This document shows, piece after piece, positions 1 through 5,501 of a stretch of DNA of 7,636 nt. A program made the translations under genes and the position numbers. The stretch is taken from assembly GCA_035540955.1 (NCBI GenBank), contig DATLFP010000121.1, positions 1 to 7,636 on the forward strand. Direction: 5' to 3'. Below the pieces are notes generated by a model. That model saw only the letters and a program-made list of their open reading frames with translations, searched no databases and was not told where the DNA came from. Origin of the DNA: DATLFP01 sp035540955. Lineage in GTDB: Bacteria > Actinomycetota > Acidimicrobiia > Acidimicrobiales > CADCSY01. Position 1 is the first letter of the stretch. Every line of letters begins with the position of its first letter.

Positions 1-174
1 GGCGCTGCTCTTCTCGATCGCGGCGCGCATCTCGTCGTTGGCGAGGAGGGTCTTCATCGTCTCCTCCACCTGCTCGACGGTGACCTCCTCGGCCATGAGG
101 AAGTCGAGCGGGACCGGTGTCCGCCGGAACCGGTCGTCGCGTGCCAACTCGTCGGTGGTCATGAACTTCTTCAA
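1..174 (-). CDS. Unrecognised protein, N-terminal 58 codons (cut by left edge)
   Basis: Only the first 58 codons are visible and I do not recognise the family. The reading begins MKKFMTTDELARDDRFRRTP and continues as a polar, charged, probably helical segment rich in Glu, Val and Met, without a signal peptide, membrane segment or cysteine. I chose the TTG start at 174 because an excellent Shine-Dalgarno AAGGAGG (181-187) sits 6 nt before it; the ATG four codons later (162) would be 18 nt from that site. The TTG overlaps the ferredoxin stop codon in the form TTGA, so the two genes are almost certainly translated together and are likely to work together. By position it could be the ferredoxin's redox partner or the start of a larger enzyme, but nothing in the visible part proves this. 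That a gene is present is fairly sure; the function is unknown. Confidence 0.6.
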   Translation of the reverse strand, partial: MKKFMTTDELARDDRFRRTPVPLDFLMAEEVTVEQVEETMKTLLANDEMRAAIEKSSA

Positions 175-467
175 CGTGCTCCTCCTTGTGCGTCGAGCAG
201 CTCTCGCCACCCGTTCAGGACATATGGCGTGTTCGATGCGCGGATCTTGGCGGCACGCGGGTCGTCCATCGGGACGATGGTGTCGACCGGGCACGGCTCG
301 TAGCAGCGATGGCAGCTCGGGCAGAGATCGCCTGACACGACGAACTCGAAGTCGTCGCTCATGAAGATGGCACCGTACGGGCACACGCGCTCGCAGATGC
401 CGCACTCGATGCAGCCTTCGATGATGACGTAGGGCGCACCGTGCCGCTTCGTGAACGACCGGGCCAT
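171..467 (-). CDS. 2[4Fe-4S] ferredoxin
   Basis: A 98-residue soluble electron carrier with two complete cluster motifs of the form C-x2-C-x2-C-x3-C-P: Cys19, 22, 25, 29 and Cys49, 52, 55, 59. In the bacterial ferredoxin fold, three cysteines of each motif plus the last cysteine of the other ligate two [4Fe-4S] clusters. About 18 residues precede the first motif and about 38 follow the second, slightly longer than minimal clostridial ferredoxins. I chose the ATG at 467 because a -10-like element ends exactly 7 nt before it and no Shine-Dalgarno supports the upstream GTG at 485 (which would add six residues). The gene follows tetR after a 43-bp gap holding an inverted repeat, and its stop overlaps the next gene's start. 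The electron acceptor is not visible and may lie beyond the left edge. Two clusters make it unlike the single-cluster ferredoxins that usually serve actinobacterial P450s. Confidence 0.9.
   Translation of the reverse strand: MARSFTKRHGAPYVIIEGCIECGICERVCPYGAIFMSDDFEFVVSGDLCPSCHRCYEPCPVDTIVPMDDPRAAKIRASNTPYVLNGWRELLDAQGGAR
181..187 (-). promoter_or_regulatory. Shine-Dalgarno that selects the TTG start at 174
   Basis: The minus strand reads AAGGAGG here, followed by 6 nt (AGCACG) and then TTG. It lies inside the last codons of the ferredoxin gene. It favours the TTG start over the in-frame ATG at 162 and fits re-initiation by ribosomes that finish the ferredoxin at the overlapping TGA. Confidence 0.7.
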
Positions 468-474
468 GCGTCCT

Positions 475-480
475 ACACTA
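475..480 (-). promoter_or_regulatory. Putative -10 element of the ferredoxin gene (leaderless start)
   Basis: The minus strand reads TAGTGT, followed by 7 nt and the ATG at 467, so transcription would begin at or one base before the start codon. A -35-like TTGCGA (499-504, minus strand) lies 18 bp upstream. TANNNT placed 6-7 nt before a start codon is the usual arrangement of leaderless genes in actinobacteria. Predicted by eye only. Confidence 0.45.
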
Positions 481-485
481 GACAC

Positions 486-510
486 GAGACGTGATGTGTC
501 GCAACGTCTC
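486..510. promoter_or_regulatory. Candidate TetR operator, site A (ferredoxin promoter)
   Basis: A perfect 7-bp inverted repeat, GAGACGT at 486-492 and ACGTCTC at 504-510, separated by 11 bp. It lies between the tetR stop codon and the ferredoxin start and covers the -35-like hexamer. Read on the minus strand it begins GAGACGTTG, the same nine bases that begin site B at 1207. A size of 25 bp is in the range bound by TetR-family dimers. A second, weaker repeat (GACAC 481-485, GTGTC 496-500) overlaps it. No T-run follows on either strand, so a terminator is less likely. Confidence 0.5.
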
Positions 511-1170
511 CTAGCGCAGGGGCGTCGTCCGGCGGCGAGGTCGCGGCGTCACCGCGGGCGGATCGGCGACGAGGGCCGGGATCAGGAACGTCATCAGGAA
601 GCGACGGGAGGCAGACTCGGAGCGGACGACGGGCCCCTTGACCGACAGCAGGGACAGGACCGTGCGCAGGATCCATTCGGCCGCCTCCTCGATGTCGAGC
701 CCGGGACGGAGGTCCCCGCTCGCGCGCGCCTGCTCCAGCCGTGGGCGGAGGAAGTCGGCGTTGTACTCGAACAGCGCCTCGGAGGCACCGGCGATCTCGC
801 TGGTGATCCCCGCCGCGTCCGGCGCGAACAGCAGGGCGAGGTGCGGATCCGCCCGCACCGCGGCCACAGTGAAGAGCACGCCGTCGGCGATCGCGGTGGC
901 GAAGTCGGCCTCGCGCTTGATCCGCTTGTCGAGCTTGCCGAGGAAGCGTCCGGCCTCGCGCAGCAGGACGCCGAGGAGGACCTCGTCGCGGCCGTCGAAG
1001 TAGCGGTACACGGTCGCGCGCGAAACCTTGGCCTTGGCGGCAACGTCCTCCACGGTGGTCTTGGCCACGCCGAACTGCGCGAAGCACGCCTCGGCGGCGT
1101 CGAGCAGGCGACGGCGGGCGTCGTTGAGGTCGGCGGGGATCTCTTCGCCCCATCGGAGCTGTTGGGCCAC
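511..1170 (-). CDS. TetR/AcrR-family transcriptional regulator
   Basis: A 219-residue DNA-binding regulator. The N-terminal helix-turn-helix is clear: residues 17-34 form helix 1 (ARRRLLDAAEACFAQFGV) and residues 38-58 carry the family signature TTVEDVAAKAKVSRATVYRYF, with recognition helix SRATVYRYF. The remaining ~155 residues are the helical ligand-binding and dimerisation domain, which is poorly conserved and gives no ligand. The GTG start at 1170 leaves a 16-residue N-terminal arm; a TACCCT -10-like element 6 nt before it suggests leaderless transcription, and no Shine-Dalgarno is present. The gene is divergent from the hydrolase-SDR-MaoC-thiolase operon and lies directly upstream of the ferredoxin. 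TetR proteins in this position usually repress the adjacent operons and respond to a pathway intermediate, here plausibly an acyl-CoA. The family call is certain; the targets are inferred from the shared inverted repeats at 486-510 and 1207-1230. Confidence 0.95.
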   Translation of the reverse strand: MAQQLRWGEEIPADLNDARRRLLDAAEACFAQFGVAKTTVEDVAAKAKVSRATVYRYFDGRDEVLLGVLLREAGRFLGKLDKRIKREADFATAIADGVLFTVAAVRADPHLALLFAPDAAGITSEIAGASEALFEYNADFLRPRLEQARASGDLRPGLDIEEAAEWILRTVLSLLSVKGPVVRSESASRRFLMTFLIPALVADPPAVTPRPRRRTTPLR

Positions 1171-1176
1171 GCAGTG

Positions 1177-1182
1177 AGGGTA
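1177..1182 (-). promoter_or_regulatory. Putative -10 element of tetR (leaderless start)
   Basis: The minus strand reads TACCCT, then 6 nt, then the GTG at 1170. This matches the TANNNT spacing seen before the ferredoxin and hydrolase starts. No convincing -35 is visible; the place where it would lie abuts candidate operator B, which would allow autoregulation. Confidence 0.35.
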
Positions 1183-1206
1183 CCGGCGCGGCGGCGCGGC
1201 GTCGAC

Positions 1207-1230
1207 GAGACGTTGTATAGGGTCTGTCTC
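1207..1230. promoter_or_regulatory. Candidate TetR operator, site B (hydrolase operon promoter)
   Basis: GAGAC at 1207-1211 and GTCTC at 1226-1230 form an inverted repeat with a 14-bp spacer, in the 60-bp gap between tetR and the divergent operon. The left half continues as GAGACGTTG, identical to nine bases of site A. The site ends at the base before the ATG at 1231 and fully covers the -10-like element, so a bound dimer would block transcription of the operon. The right half matches less well (GAGACAGAC on the minus strand). Confidence 0.5.
1218..1223 (+). promoter_or_regulatory. Putative -10 element of the five-gene operon (leaderless start)
   Basis: TAGGGT followed by 7 nt and the ATG at 1231. 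An overlapping TATAGG (1216-1221) is an alternative. The bases directly before the ATG contain no Shine-Dalgarno, which supports a leaderless mRNA. No clear -35 hexamer is seen at 17-18 bp. Confidence 0.4.
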
Positions 1231-2115
1231 ATGGATCTCGCCGCCCGTTCGCTCCCGCTGCGCGGACACGACGGCATCCGCCTCGCCGCCGATGCGTTCG
1301 GCGGTCCGGCTGCGAGGCCGGTCGTGCTGCTGCACGGCGGTGGGCAGACGCGGCACTCGTGGCAAGCGACCGCAGCCCGGCTCGCGGCGTCGGGCTGCCT
1401 CGCGGTGACCGTCGACCTGCGCGGCCATGGCGACAGCGACTGGGCGCCCGACGGCAACTACGCGCTCGAGGCGTTCGCGCTCGATCTCGTCGCCGTCGCC
1501 GAGGCACTCCCCGAGCCGCCGGTGGTGGTCGGGGCGTCGCTGGGCGGCCTGGCGGCCTTGCTGGCCGAAGGGGAGATCGCTCCCGGCACGGCTGCCGCCG
1601 TCGTTCTCGTCGACGTCGGCCCCCGGCTGGAGCCGGCCGGCGTCACGCGCATCGTCTCGTTCATGAGCGCCCGGCCCGACGGCTTCGCCAGCCTCGAGGA
1701 CGCCGCCGACTCGATCGCCGCGTACCTGCCGAACCGCCCCCGCCCCACCGATCTCGGCGGCCTCGCCAAGAACCTGCGCATCCACCCGGACGGCCGGTAC
1801 CGGTGGCACTGGGATCCCGCGTTCCTCGCCGGCGACCGGCGGCCGGCCGCCGCGGTGCAGACCGATCGGCTCTTCGCCGCCGCCCGGCGCCTGGGCGTCC
1901 CGACGCTGGTGGTGCGCGGACGGGAGAGCGACACGCTGAGCGAGGAGGCCGCCCGCGAGCTCGTCGCCGAGCTGGCCCACGGTCGGCTCGTCGACGTGGC
2001 CGGCGCCCGCCACATGGTGGCCGGTGACCGCAACGACATCTTCGCCAACGCCGTCGTCGCGTTCCTCGACGGCGTGCTCGGCGACCAGACCAGCAGGGAG
2101 GAAGCAACATCATGA
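1231..2115 (+). CDS. Alpha/beta-hydrolase fold protein
   Basis: A 294-residue soluble hydrolase, first gene of the operon. Visible family marks in order: the oxyanion-hole strand VVLLHGGGQTRHSW (31-44), the turn VDLRGHGDSDW (61-71), the nucleophile elbow GASLGG with Ser103, an acidic residue Asp234 (or Glu232) in the VVRGRESDTL strand, and His261 in GARHMV, giving a complete Ser-Asp-His triad. Residues ~110-210 form the variable cap region that sets substrate choice. The length is normal for the esterase, haloperoxidase-like or C-C hydrolase families, and these cannot be told apart here. It may release or cleave an ester, lactone or thioester linked to the pathway of the next four genes. The ATG at 1231 follows a -10-like element by 7 nt. 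The open frame extends upstream, but that part lies antisense to tetR and shows no homology. The stop overlaps the SDR start (ATGA), so translation is coupled. Confidence 0.9.
   Translation: MDLAARSLPLRGHDGIRLAADAFGGPAARPVVLLHGGGQTRHSWQATAARLAASGCLAVTVDLRGHGDSDWAPDGNYALEAFALDLVAVAEALPEPPVVVGASLGGLAALLAEGEIAPGTAAAVVLVDVGPRLEPAGVTRIVSFMSARPDGFASLEDAADSIAAYLPNRPRPTDLGGLAKNLRIHPDGRYRWHWDPAFLAGDRRPAAAVQTDRLFAAARRLGVPTLVVRGRESDTLSEEAARELVAELAHGRLVDVAGARHMVAGDRNDIFANAVVAFLDGVLGDQTSREEATS
2096..2102 (+). promoter_or_regulatory. Shine-Dalgarno of the SDR gene
   Basis: GGGAGGA inside the end of the hydrolase gene, 9 nt before the ATG at 2112. It supports this start, which overlaps the hydrolase stop by four bases. 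Confidence 0.65.
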
Positions 2116-3020
2116 GCGGGATCTGCGACGGCCGGGTGGTCGTCATCACCGGCGGGGGGCGAGGCATCGGCCGGGCCCACGCCCTCGAGTTCGCCCGGCA
2201 GGGGGCCAAGGCCGTGGTCAACGACCTCGGCGCCGAGGTCGACGGCTCGGGCAGCTCCACCGGACCCGCCGGCGAGGTCGTCGACGAGATCCGAGGCATG
2301 GGCGGCGAGGCTGTCGCCAACGGCGACGATGTCTCGAGCTGGGAGGGGGCGCAGCGCCTCGTCAACACCGCCATCGAGAGCTTCGGTCGGCTCGACACCC
2401 TCGTGAACAACGCCGGCATCCTGCGTGACCGGATGCTCACGAACATGACCGAGGAGGAGTGGGACGCCGTCATCAGGGTCCACCTCAAGGGGACCTTCGC
2501 ACCGACGCGCTGGGCGGCGGCCTACTGGCGGGAGATGAGCAAGGCGGGGACGCCGGTCGATGCCAGCGTGGTCAACACCAGCTCGGCGTCGGGTCTCTAC
2601 GGCAACCCGGGGCAGACCAACTACGGGGCGGCCAAGGCCGGCATCGCGTCGTTCACGATCATCGCCAGCAAGGAGCTCGAGCGCTACGGCGTGCGCGTGA
2701 ACGCCATCGCCCCCGGCGCCCTCACCCGGATGACCGAGAACCTCGGCATGGGCCAGCGGGCAGCGGAGCGCAAGCCCGAGGAGTTCGACACGATGGCGCC
2801 CGAGAACATCGCGCCGCTCGTGGTGTGGCTCGGCTCGGGTCTGTCGGCGGGCATCTCCGGCCGGGTGTTCAACGTCGCCGGCGGTCAGATCAGCGTCGCC
2901 GAGGGCTGGCACCGCGGGCCGGGCGTCGACAAGGGCGACCGCTGGGATCCAGCCGAGCTCACCGAGACGGTCCAGAAGCTGGTCGCCGAGGCGGCCCCCC
3001 TACCCGGCCTGTTCGGCTGA
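2112..3020 (+). CDS. SDR-family 3-hydroxyacyl-CoA dehydrogenase (MFE-2 dehydrogenase type)
   Basis: A 302-residue NAD-dependent short-chain dehydrogenase. The Rossmann motif TGGGRGIG is at 13-20, Asp38 after the second strand (VVNDLG) indicates NAD rather than NADP, NNAG is at 99-102, and the catalytic Ser158, Tyr171 and Lys175 are all present (NTSSASGLYGN...NYGAAKAG). Several stretches resemble the dehydrogenase domain of peroxisomal multifunctional enzyme type 2 (HSD17B4): the glycine/serine-rich insert after NDLG followed by VVDEIRGMGGEAVAN, VHLKGTF, and RMTE...APENIAPLVVWL. That subgroup oxidises (3R)-hydroxyacyl-CoA to 3-ketoacyl-CoA. The next gene encodes the matching hydratase, in the same order as the domains in MFE-2, which strongly supports a beta-oxidation role. 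The C-terminal ~40 residues (from AEGWHRG) extend beyond the SDR core. Chain length or steroid specificity cannot be read. Confidence 0.93.
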   Translation: MSGICDGRVVVITGGGRGIGRAHALEFARQGAKAVVNDLGAEVDGSGSSTGPAGEVVDEIRGMGGEAVANGDDVSSWEGAQRLVNTAIESFGRLDTLVNNAGILRDRMLTNMTEEEWDAVIRVHLKGTFAPTRWAAAYWREMSKAGTPVDASVVNTSSASGLYGNPGQTNYGAAKAGIASFTIIASKELERYGVRVNAIAPGALTRMTENLGMGQRAAERKPEEFDTMAPENIAPLVVWLGSGLSAGISGRVFNVAGGQISVAEGWHRGPGVDKGDRWDPAELTETVQKLVAEAAPLPGLFG

Positions 3021-3024
3021 AACT

Positions 3025-3032
3025 GAGGAGGA
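3025..3032 (+). promoter_or_regulatory. Strong Shine-Dalgarno of the MaoC gene
   Basis: GAGGAGGA in the 18-bp gap after the SDR stop, with 6 nt between its last base and the ATG at 3039. It fixes the start of the hydratase and is the strongest ribosome binding site in the operon. Confidence 0.75.
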
Positions 3033-3038
3033 CGACCG

Positions 3039-3899
3039 ATGCCCCTGAACCCTGATGCCGTCGGCGCGACCAGCGACCCGGTCGAGCGCTCGTGGACATC
3101 GAAGGACTGCCTGCTCTACGCCATCGGCGTCGGTGCGGGCCAGCTCGATCCGGTGAACGAGGAGCTGGCGTTCACCACGGAAAATTCCCAGGACGTCCCG
3201 CAGCAGGTGCTGCCGACGTTCGCGGTCATCGCCGGGATGGCCGGCATGGGGGCGATGAGCAAGGCCGGCACCTTCGACATGACCATGATGGTGCACGGCG
3301 AGCAGGGTGTGCGCCTGTATCGACCGCTGCCGGTCGAGGGCACGGTGCGGGTCACCGGGAAGATCACGGGCATCTACGACAAGGGCTCCGGCGGGGTGAT
3401 CGCGACGGCGAGCGAGGCGGTCGACGCCATGACCGGCGAGCCGATGTTCACCACCACGGCGTCGCTGTTCGTTCGCGGCGAGGGGGGCTGGGGCGGTGAC
3501 CGCGGCCCGTCGAGCTCGGCGAACGCCGCGCCCGACCGCGCCCCCGACCACGAGGTCACCTACGAGACCCGTCGCGACCAGACGCTGGTGTACCGGCTCT
3601 CGGGCGACCGCAACCCGCTGCACTCAGACCCGAGCTTCGCCGCGCTGGCCGGCTTCGATCGTCCCATCCTCCACGGGCTGTGCACCTACGGCTTCACCGG
3701 CCGGGCGCTGCTGCACACGCTGTGCGGCTCGGACCCCGCCCGCTTCGTGTCGATGGACGCGCGGTTCTCCAAGCCGGTGATGCCCGGCGACGCGCTCACG
3801 GTGAAGATGTGGGTCGACGGCACGAGCGCGGTGTTCCAGACGGTGCGACAGGACGGCGACGTCGTGGTCGACCAGGGGCGCTGCGAGTTCCGCTCGTGA
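3039..3899 (+). CDS. MaoC-type double-hotdog 2-enoyl-CoA hydratase 2
   Basis: A 286-residue hydratase with two hotdog domains, the length expected of the two-domain MFE-2 type rather than the ~150-residue single MaoC proteins. The N-terminal hotdog (~15-150) carries the degenerate fold with VLPTFAVIAG and the helix region MVHGEQGVRLYRPLPVEG. A linker rich in Ser, Ala and Pro (~150-170) leads to the catalytic C-terminal hotdog, with the hydratase-2 motif YRLSGDRNPLHSDPSFA. Asp190 and His195 keep the spacing of the Asp/His catalytic pair of human MFE-2 hydratase 2, and GFDRPILHGLCTYGFTGRAL follows. The family adds water to trans-2-enoyl-CoA to give (3R)-hydroxyacyl-CoA, the substrate of the SDR encoded just upstream. 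Both genes together make a split MFE-2. The stop overlaps the GTG of the following gene (GTGA). Confidence 0.93.
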   Translation: MPLNPDAVGATSDPVERSWTSKDCLLYAIGVGAGQLDPVNEELAFTTENSQDVPQQVLPTFAVIAGMAGMGAMSKAGTFDMTMMVHGEQGVRLYRPLPVEGTVRVTGKITGIYDKGSGGVIATASEAVDAMTGEPMFTTTASLFVRGEGGWGGDRGPSSSANAAPDRAPDHEVTYETRRDQTLVYRLSGDRNPLHSDPSFAALAGFDRPILHGLCTYGFTGRALLHTLCGSDPARFVSMDARFSKPVMPGDALTVKMWVDGTSAVFQTVRQDGDVVVDQGRCEFRS

Positions 3900-4318
3900 C
3901 CACCAAGCTCGCGCTCGAGGACGGCTACTTCCACCTGCCCGACGCCGAGCACCCGCGCCCGCGGCTGATCGGCTCCTACAGCGCGGACGCCGACGAGCAT
4001 TTCTTCCCGCGCCGCAAGCGGTGCCCGATCACCTTCGGCCCCGTGGAAGACCGGCCACTGTCGACCGAGGGCGTCCTCTACTCCTGGACGTGGCTCCAGA
4101 CGATGAAGTACGGGACGATGAGCGGTGGCGGCGAGCCCCACGGCATCGGCCAGGTCGACCTGCCCGAGGGCGTCCGGGTCCAGACCCGTCTTCTCGGCGC
4201 CATGGGCGACTGGGAGATCGGCATGCCGATGGTGCTTGACCTGCTGCCGGTCACCACCGACGACGACGGCAACGAGCTCTGCACGTACTGCTTCCGGGCC
4301 AAGCGCGAGGGTGACTGA
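3896..4318 (+). CDS. DUF35 OB-fold protein with degenerate zinc ribbon
   Basis: A 140-residue small protein of the type encoded beside SCP2/lipid-transfer thiolases. Canonical members have an N-terminal zinc ribbon with two C-x2-C pairs around FPPR..CP and a C-terminal OB-fold thought to bind the CoA ester or channel it to the thiolase partner. Here residues 24-45 read LIGSYSADADEHFFPRRKRC followed by PI: the FFPRRKRCP signature is kept, but the first cysteine pair is replaced and only Cys43 remains, so zinc binding there is unlikely. A C-x2-C (Cys129, Cys132) occurs at the very end, in the last strand. The OB-fold part (GVLYSWTWLQTMKYG ... GIGQVDLPEGVRVQTRLLG) is recognisable. The GTG start at 3896 overlaps the MaoC stop as GTGA; the frame is open further upstream, but there it shadows MaoC. 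It probably forms a complex with the thiolase-like protein encoded next. Confidence 0.8.
   Translation: MTTKLALEDGYFHLPDAEHPRPRLIGSYSADADEHFFPRRKRCPITFGPVEDRPLSTEGVLYSWTWLQTMKYGTMSGGGEPHGIGQVDLPEGVRVQTRLLGAMGDWEIGMPMVLDLLPVTTDDDGNELCTYCFRAKREGD
4307..4311 (+). promoter_or_regulatory. Shine-Dalgarno favouring the GTG at 4320
   Basis: GAGGG at the end of the DUF35 gene, 8 nt before GTG 4320. The alternative in-frame GTG at 4311 overlaps this element and so would have no usable spacing. Confidence 0.5.
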
Positions 4319-4319
4319 C

Positions 4320-5501
4320 GTGGCGCTCGACGACGTCTACGTGATCGGCGTCGGGATGCATCGCATCTCGGGCGAGCCGATCCCCGTCCGGGACATGGCC
4401 TACGAGGCCGGCGTCAACGCCCTGCGCGACGCCGGCATCGAGTTCGACGCGGTCGAGTCGCTGTACAACGGCTACATCACGGGCGCGCCGATGATGGGCG
4501 TCACCCTCGCCAAGGACTTCGGGCTCACCGGCGCGTCGGTGACGCACGTCGAGAACGCGTCGGCCACCGGCTCCTCCGCGTTCCGCGAGGCGGCGCTGTC
4601 GGTCGGGGGAGGCCACGCCCGCTGCGCCATGGCGCTCGGGTTCGACGCCAGCCCGGCGGCCATGATGCAGGGCGGCGGCCGCGGCATGGGCGGCGGCTTC
4701 GCGTCCATGTTCGGGCGACCGTCGGTCGAGAGCGTCCTGCTCCCCGCCGCGTTCTTCGCACTGTGGGCGGTGCGCCGCATGCACGAGGCGGGCACGACGG
4801 TCGAGACGTATGCCGCGATCGCCGCCAAGAACTGGAACCACGCTCGTCTGAACCCGTACGCACAGCGCCAAGCCGATCACGACGTCACGGTCGAGGAGGT
4901 GCTGGCGTCGACGATGATCGCCTACCCGCACACGTCGATGATGGCCGCAGCCGTGGGCGGCGGCGCGGCGTGCGCCATCGTCGCCGACCGCGCCATGGCC
5001 GAGCAGGTGCGCGACGCGACCGGGCACCCACTCGTCCGCGTCCTCACCAGCCAGCTCCAATCCGAGCGCTACACGCCCGGCCACGTCTTCATGGGTGCGG
5101 TGGTCGGCCCGCCCGAGCTGACCCGCAGCACGAGCACCGCCGCGTACGAGGCCGCCGGTGTCGGTCCGGCCGATCTCGACCTCGTCCACGTGCACGACGC
5201 CTTCCCGGTCGAGGAGCTCCTGTACTACGAGCTGCTCGGGATCTGCGGCGACGGCGAGGGCGACAAGCTCGTGGCCGAGGGCGCCACCTCGATCGGCGGC
5301 CGCATCCCGTTCTCGACCGACGGCGGCCTCATCGGTCGCGGCCACCCCGTGGGGCCCACCGGGTTGGCCCAGATCTGGGACACCGTGCAGCAGCTCCGCG
5401 GCGAGGCGGGCGCTCGCCAGGTCGAAGGTGCGCGCACGGGCCTCGCCCACATGATGGGCGCCGGCTCGGTGTGCGTGATCCACATCCTCCAGCGCGCCTG
5501 A
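4320..5501 (+). CDS. SCP2-thiolase/lipid-transfer-type thiolase-fold protein lacking catalytic cysteines
   Basis: A 393-residue thiolase-superfamily protein of the non-fused SCP2/lipid-transfer type. Visible marks: an N-terminal strand VYVIGVGMHR, the nucleophile-loop context HVENASATGSSAFREAA (Ser81 where active thiolases have Cys), a glycine-rich loop MMQGGGRGMGGGF, NPYAQRQADHDVTVEEVLASTMIAYP typical of the family, the loop HVHDAFPVEELLYYELLGICG (His292; Ala294 where SCP2-thiolases have the second Cys of HDCF), GGLIGRGHPVGPTG (His342), and the closing GLAHMMGAGSVCVIHIL. The fold and both histidines are kept while both catalytic cysteines are gone, so ordinary thiolytic cleavage via an acyl-enzyme is unlikely. 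A retro-aldol role like Ltp2 with ChsH2-DUF35, or a non-catalytic one, is possible. GTG 4320 is preferred because of the GAGGG 8 nt upstream; GTG 4311 would add three residues. It is the last gene of the operon and directly follows its probable DUF35 partner. Confidence 0.88.
   Translation: MALDDVYVIGVGMHRISGEPIPVRDMAYEAGVNALRDAGIEFDAVESLYNGYITGAPMMGVTLAKDFGLTGASVTHVENASATGSSAFREAALSVGGGHARCAMALGFDASPAAMMQGGGRGMGGGFASMFGRPSVESVLLPAAFFALWAVRRMHEAGTTVETYAAIAAKNWNHARLNPYAQRQADHDVTVEEVLASTMIAYPHTSMMAAAVGGGAACAIVADRAMAEQVRDATGHPLVRVLTSQLQSERYTPGHVFMGAVVGPPELTRSTSTAAYEAAGVGPADLDLVHVHDAFPVEELLYYELLGICGDGEGDKLVAEGATSIGGRIPFSTDGGLIGRGHPVGPTGLAQIWDTVQQLRGEAGARQVEGARTGLAHMMGAGSVCVIHILQRA

Noticed and set aside
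468..485. GTG at 485 as the ferredoxin start
   Set aside because: No Shine-Dalgarno stands at a usable distance, and the six added codons would lie over the -10-like element; ATG 467 fits better, though the alternative is not excluded.
486..510. The 486-510 inverted repeat as a tetR terminator
   Set aside because: There is no T-run after it, the loop is 11 nt, and the half-site matches the repeat in the divergent promoter, so an operator explains it better.
451..1230. Upstream extension of the hydrolase frame by 260 codons
   Set aside because: It runs antisense to tetR and is Arg/Gly/Glu-rich without recognisable domains. The hydrolase fold begins at once after ATG 1231, which has its own promoter element.
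511..2013. A 500-codon minus-strand reading that joins tetR to sequence antisense to the hydrolase
   Set aside because: Only the last ~219 codons have TetR homology. The upstream part is the low-complexity Arg/Gly/Ala-rich mirror of the hydrolase gene, as is usual in GC-rich DNA. The GTG at 1170 with a -10-like element is the credible start.
1458..2912. A 484-codon minus-strand frame opposite the hydrolase and SDR genes
   Set aside because: It is the antisense mirror of two genes with complete catalytic motifs; its composition is biased to Arg, Ala, Pro and Ser and no family resemblance is seen.
4251..5483. A 410-codon minus-strand frame opposite the thiolase gene
   Set aside because: It is a His/Arg/Gly/Ala-rich mirror of the thiolase-like gene without motifs; long antisense frames are expected at this GC content.
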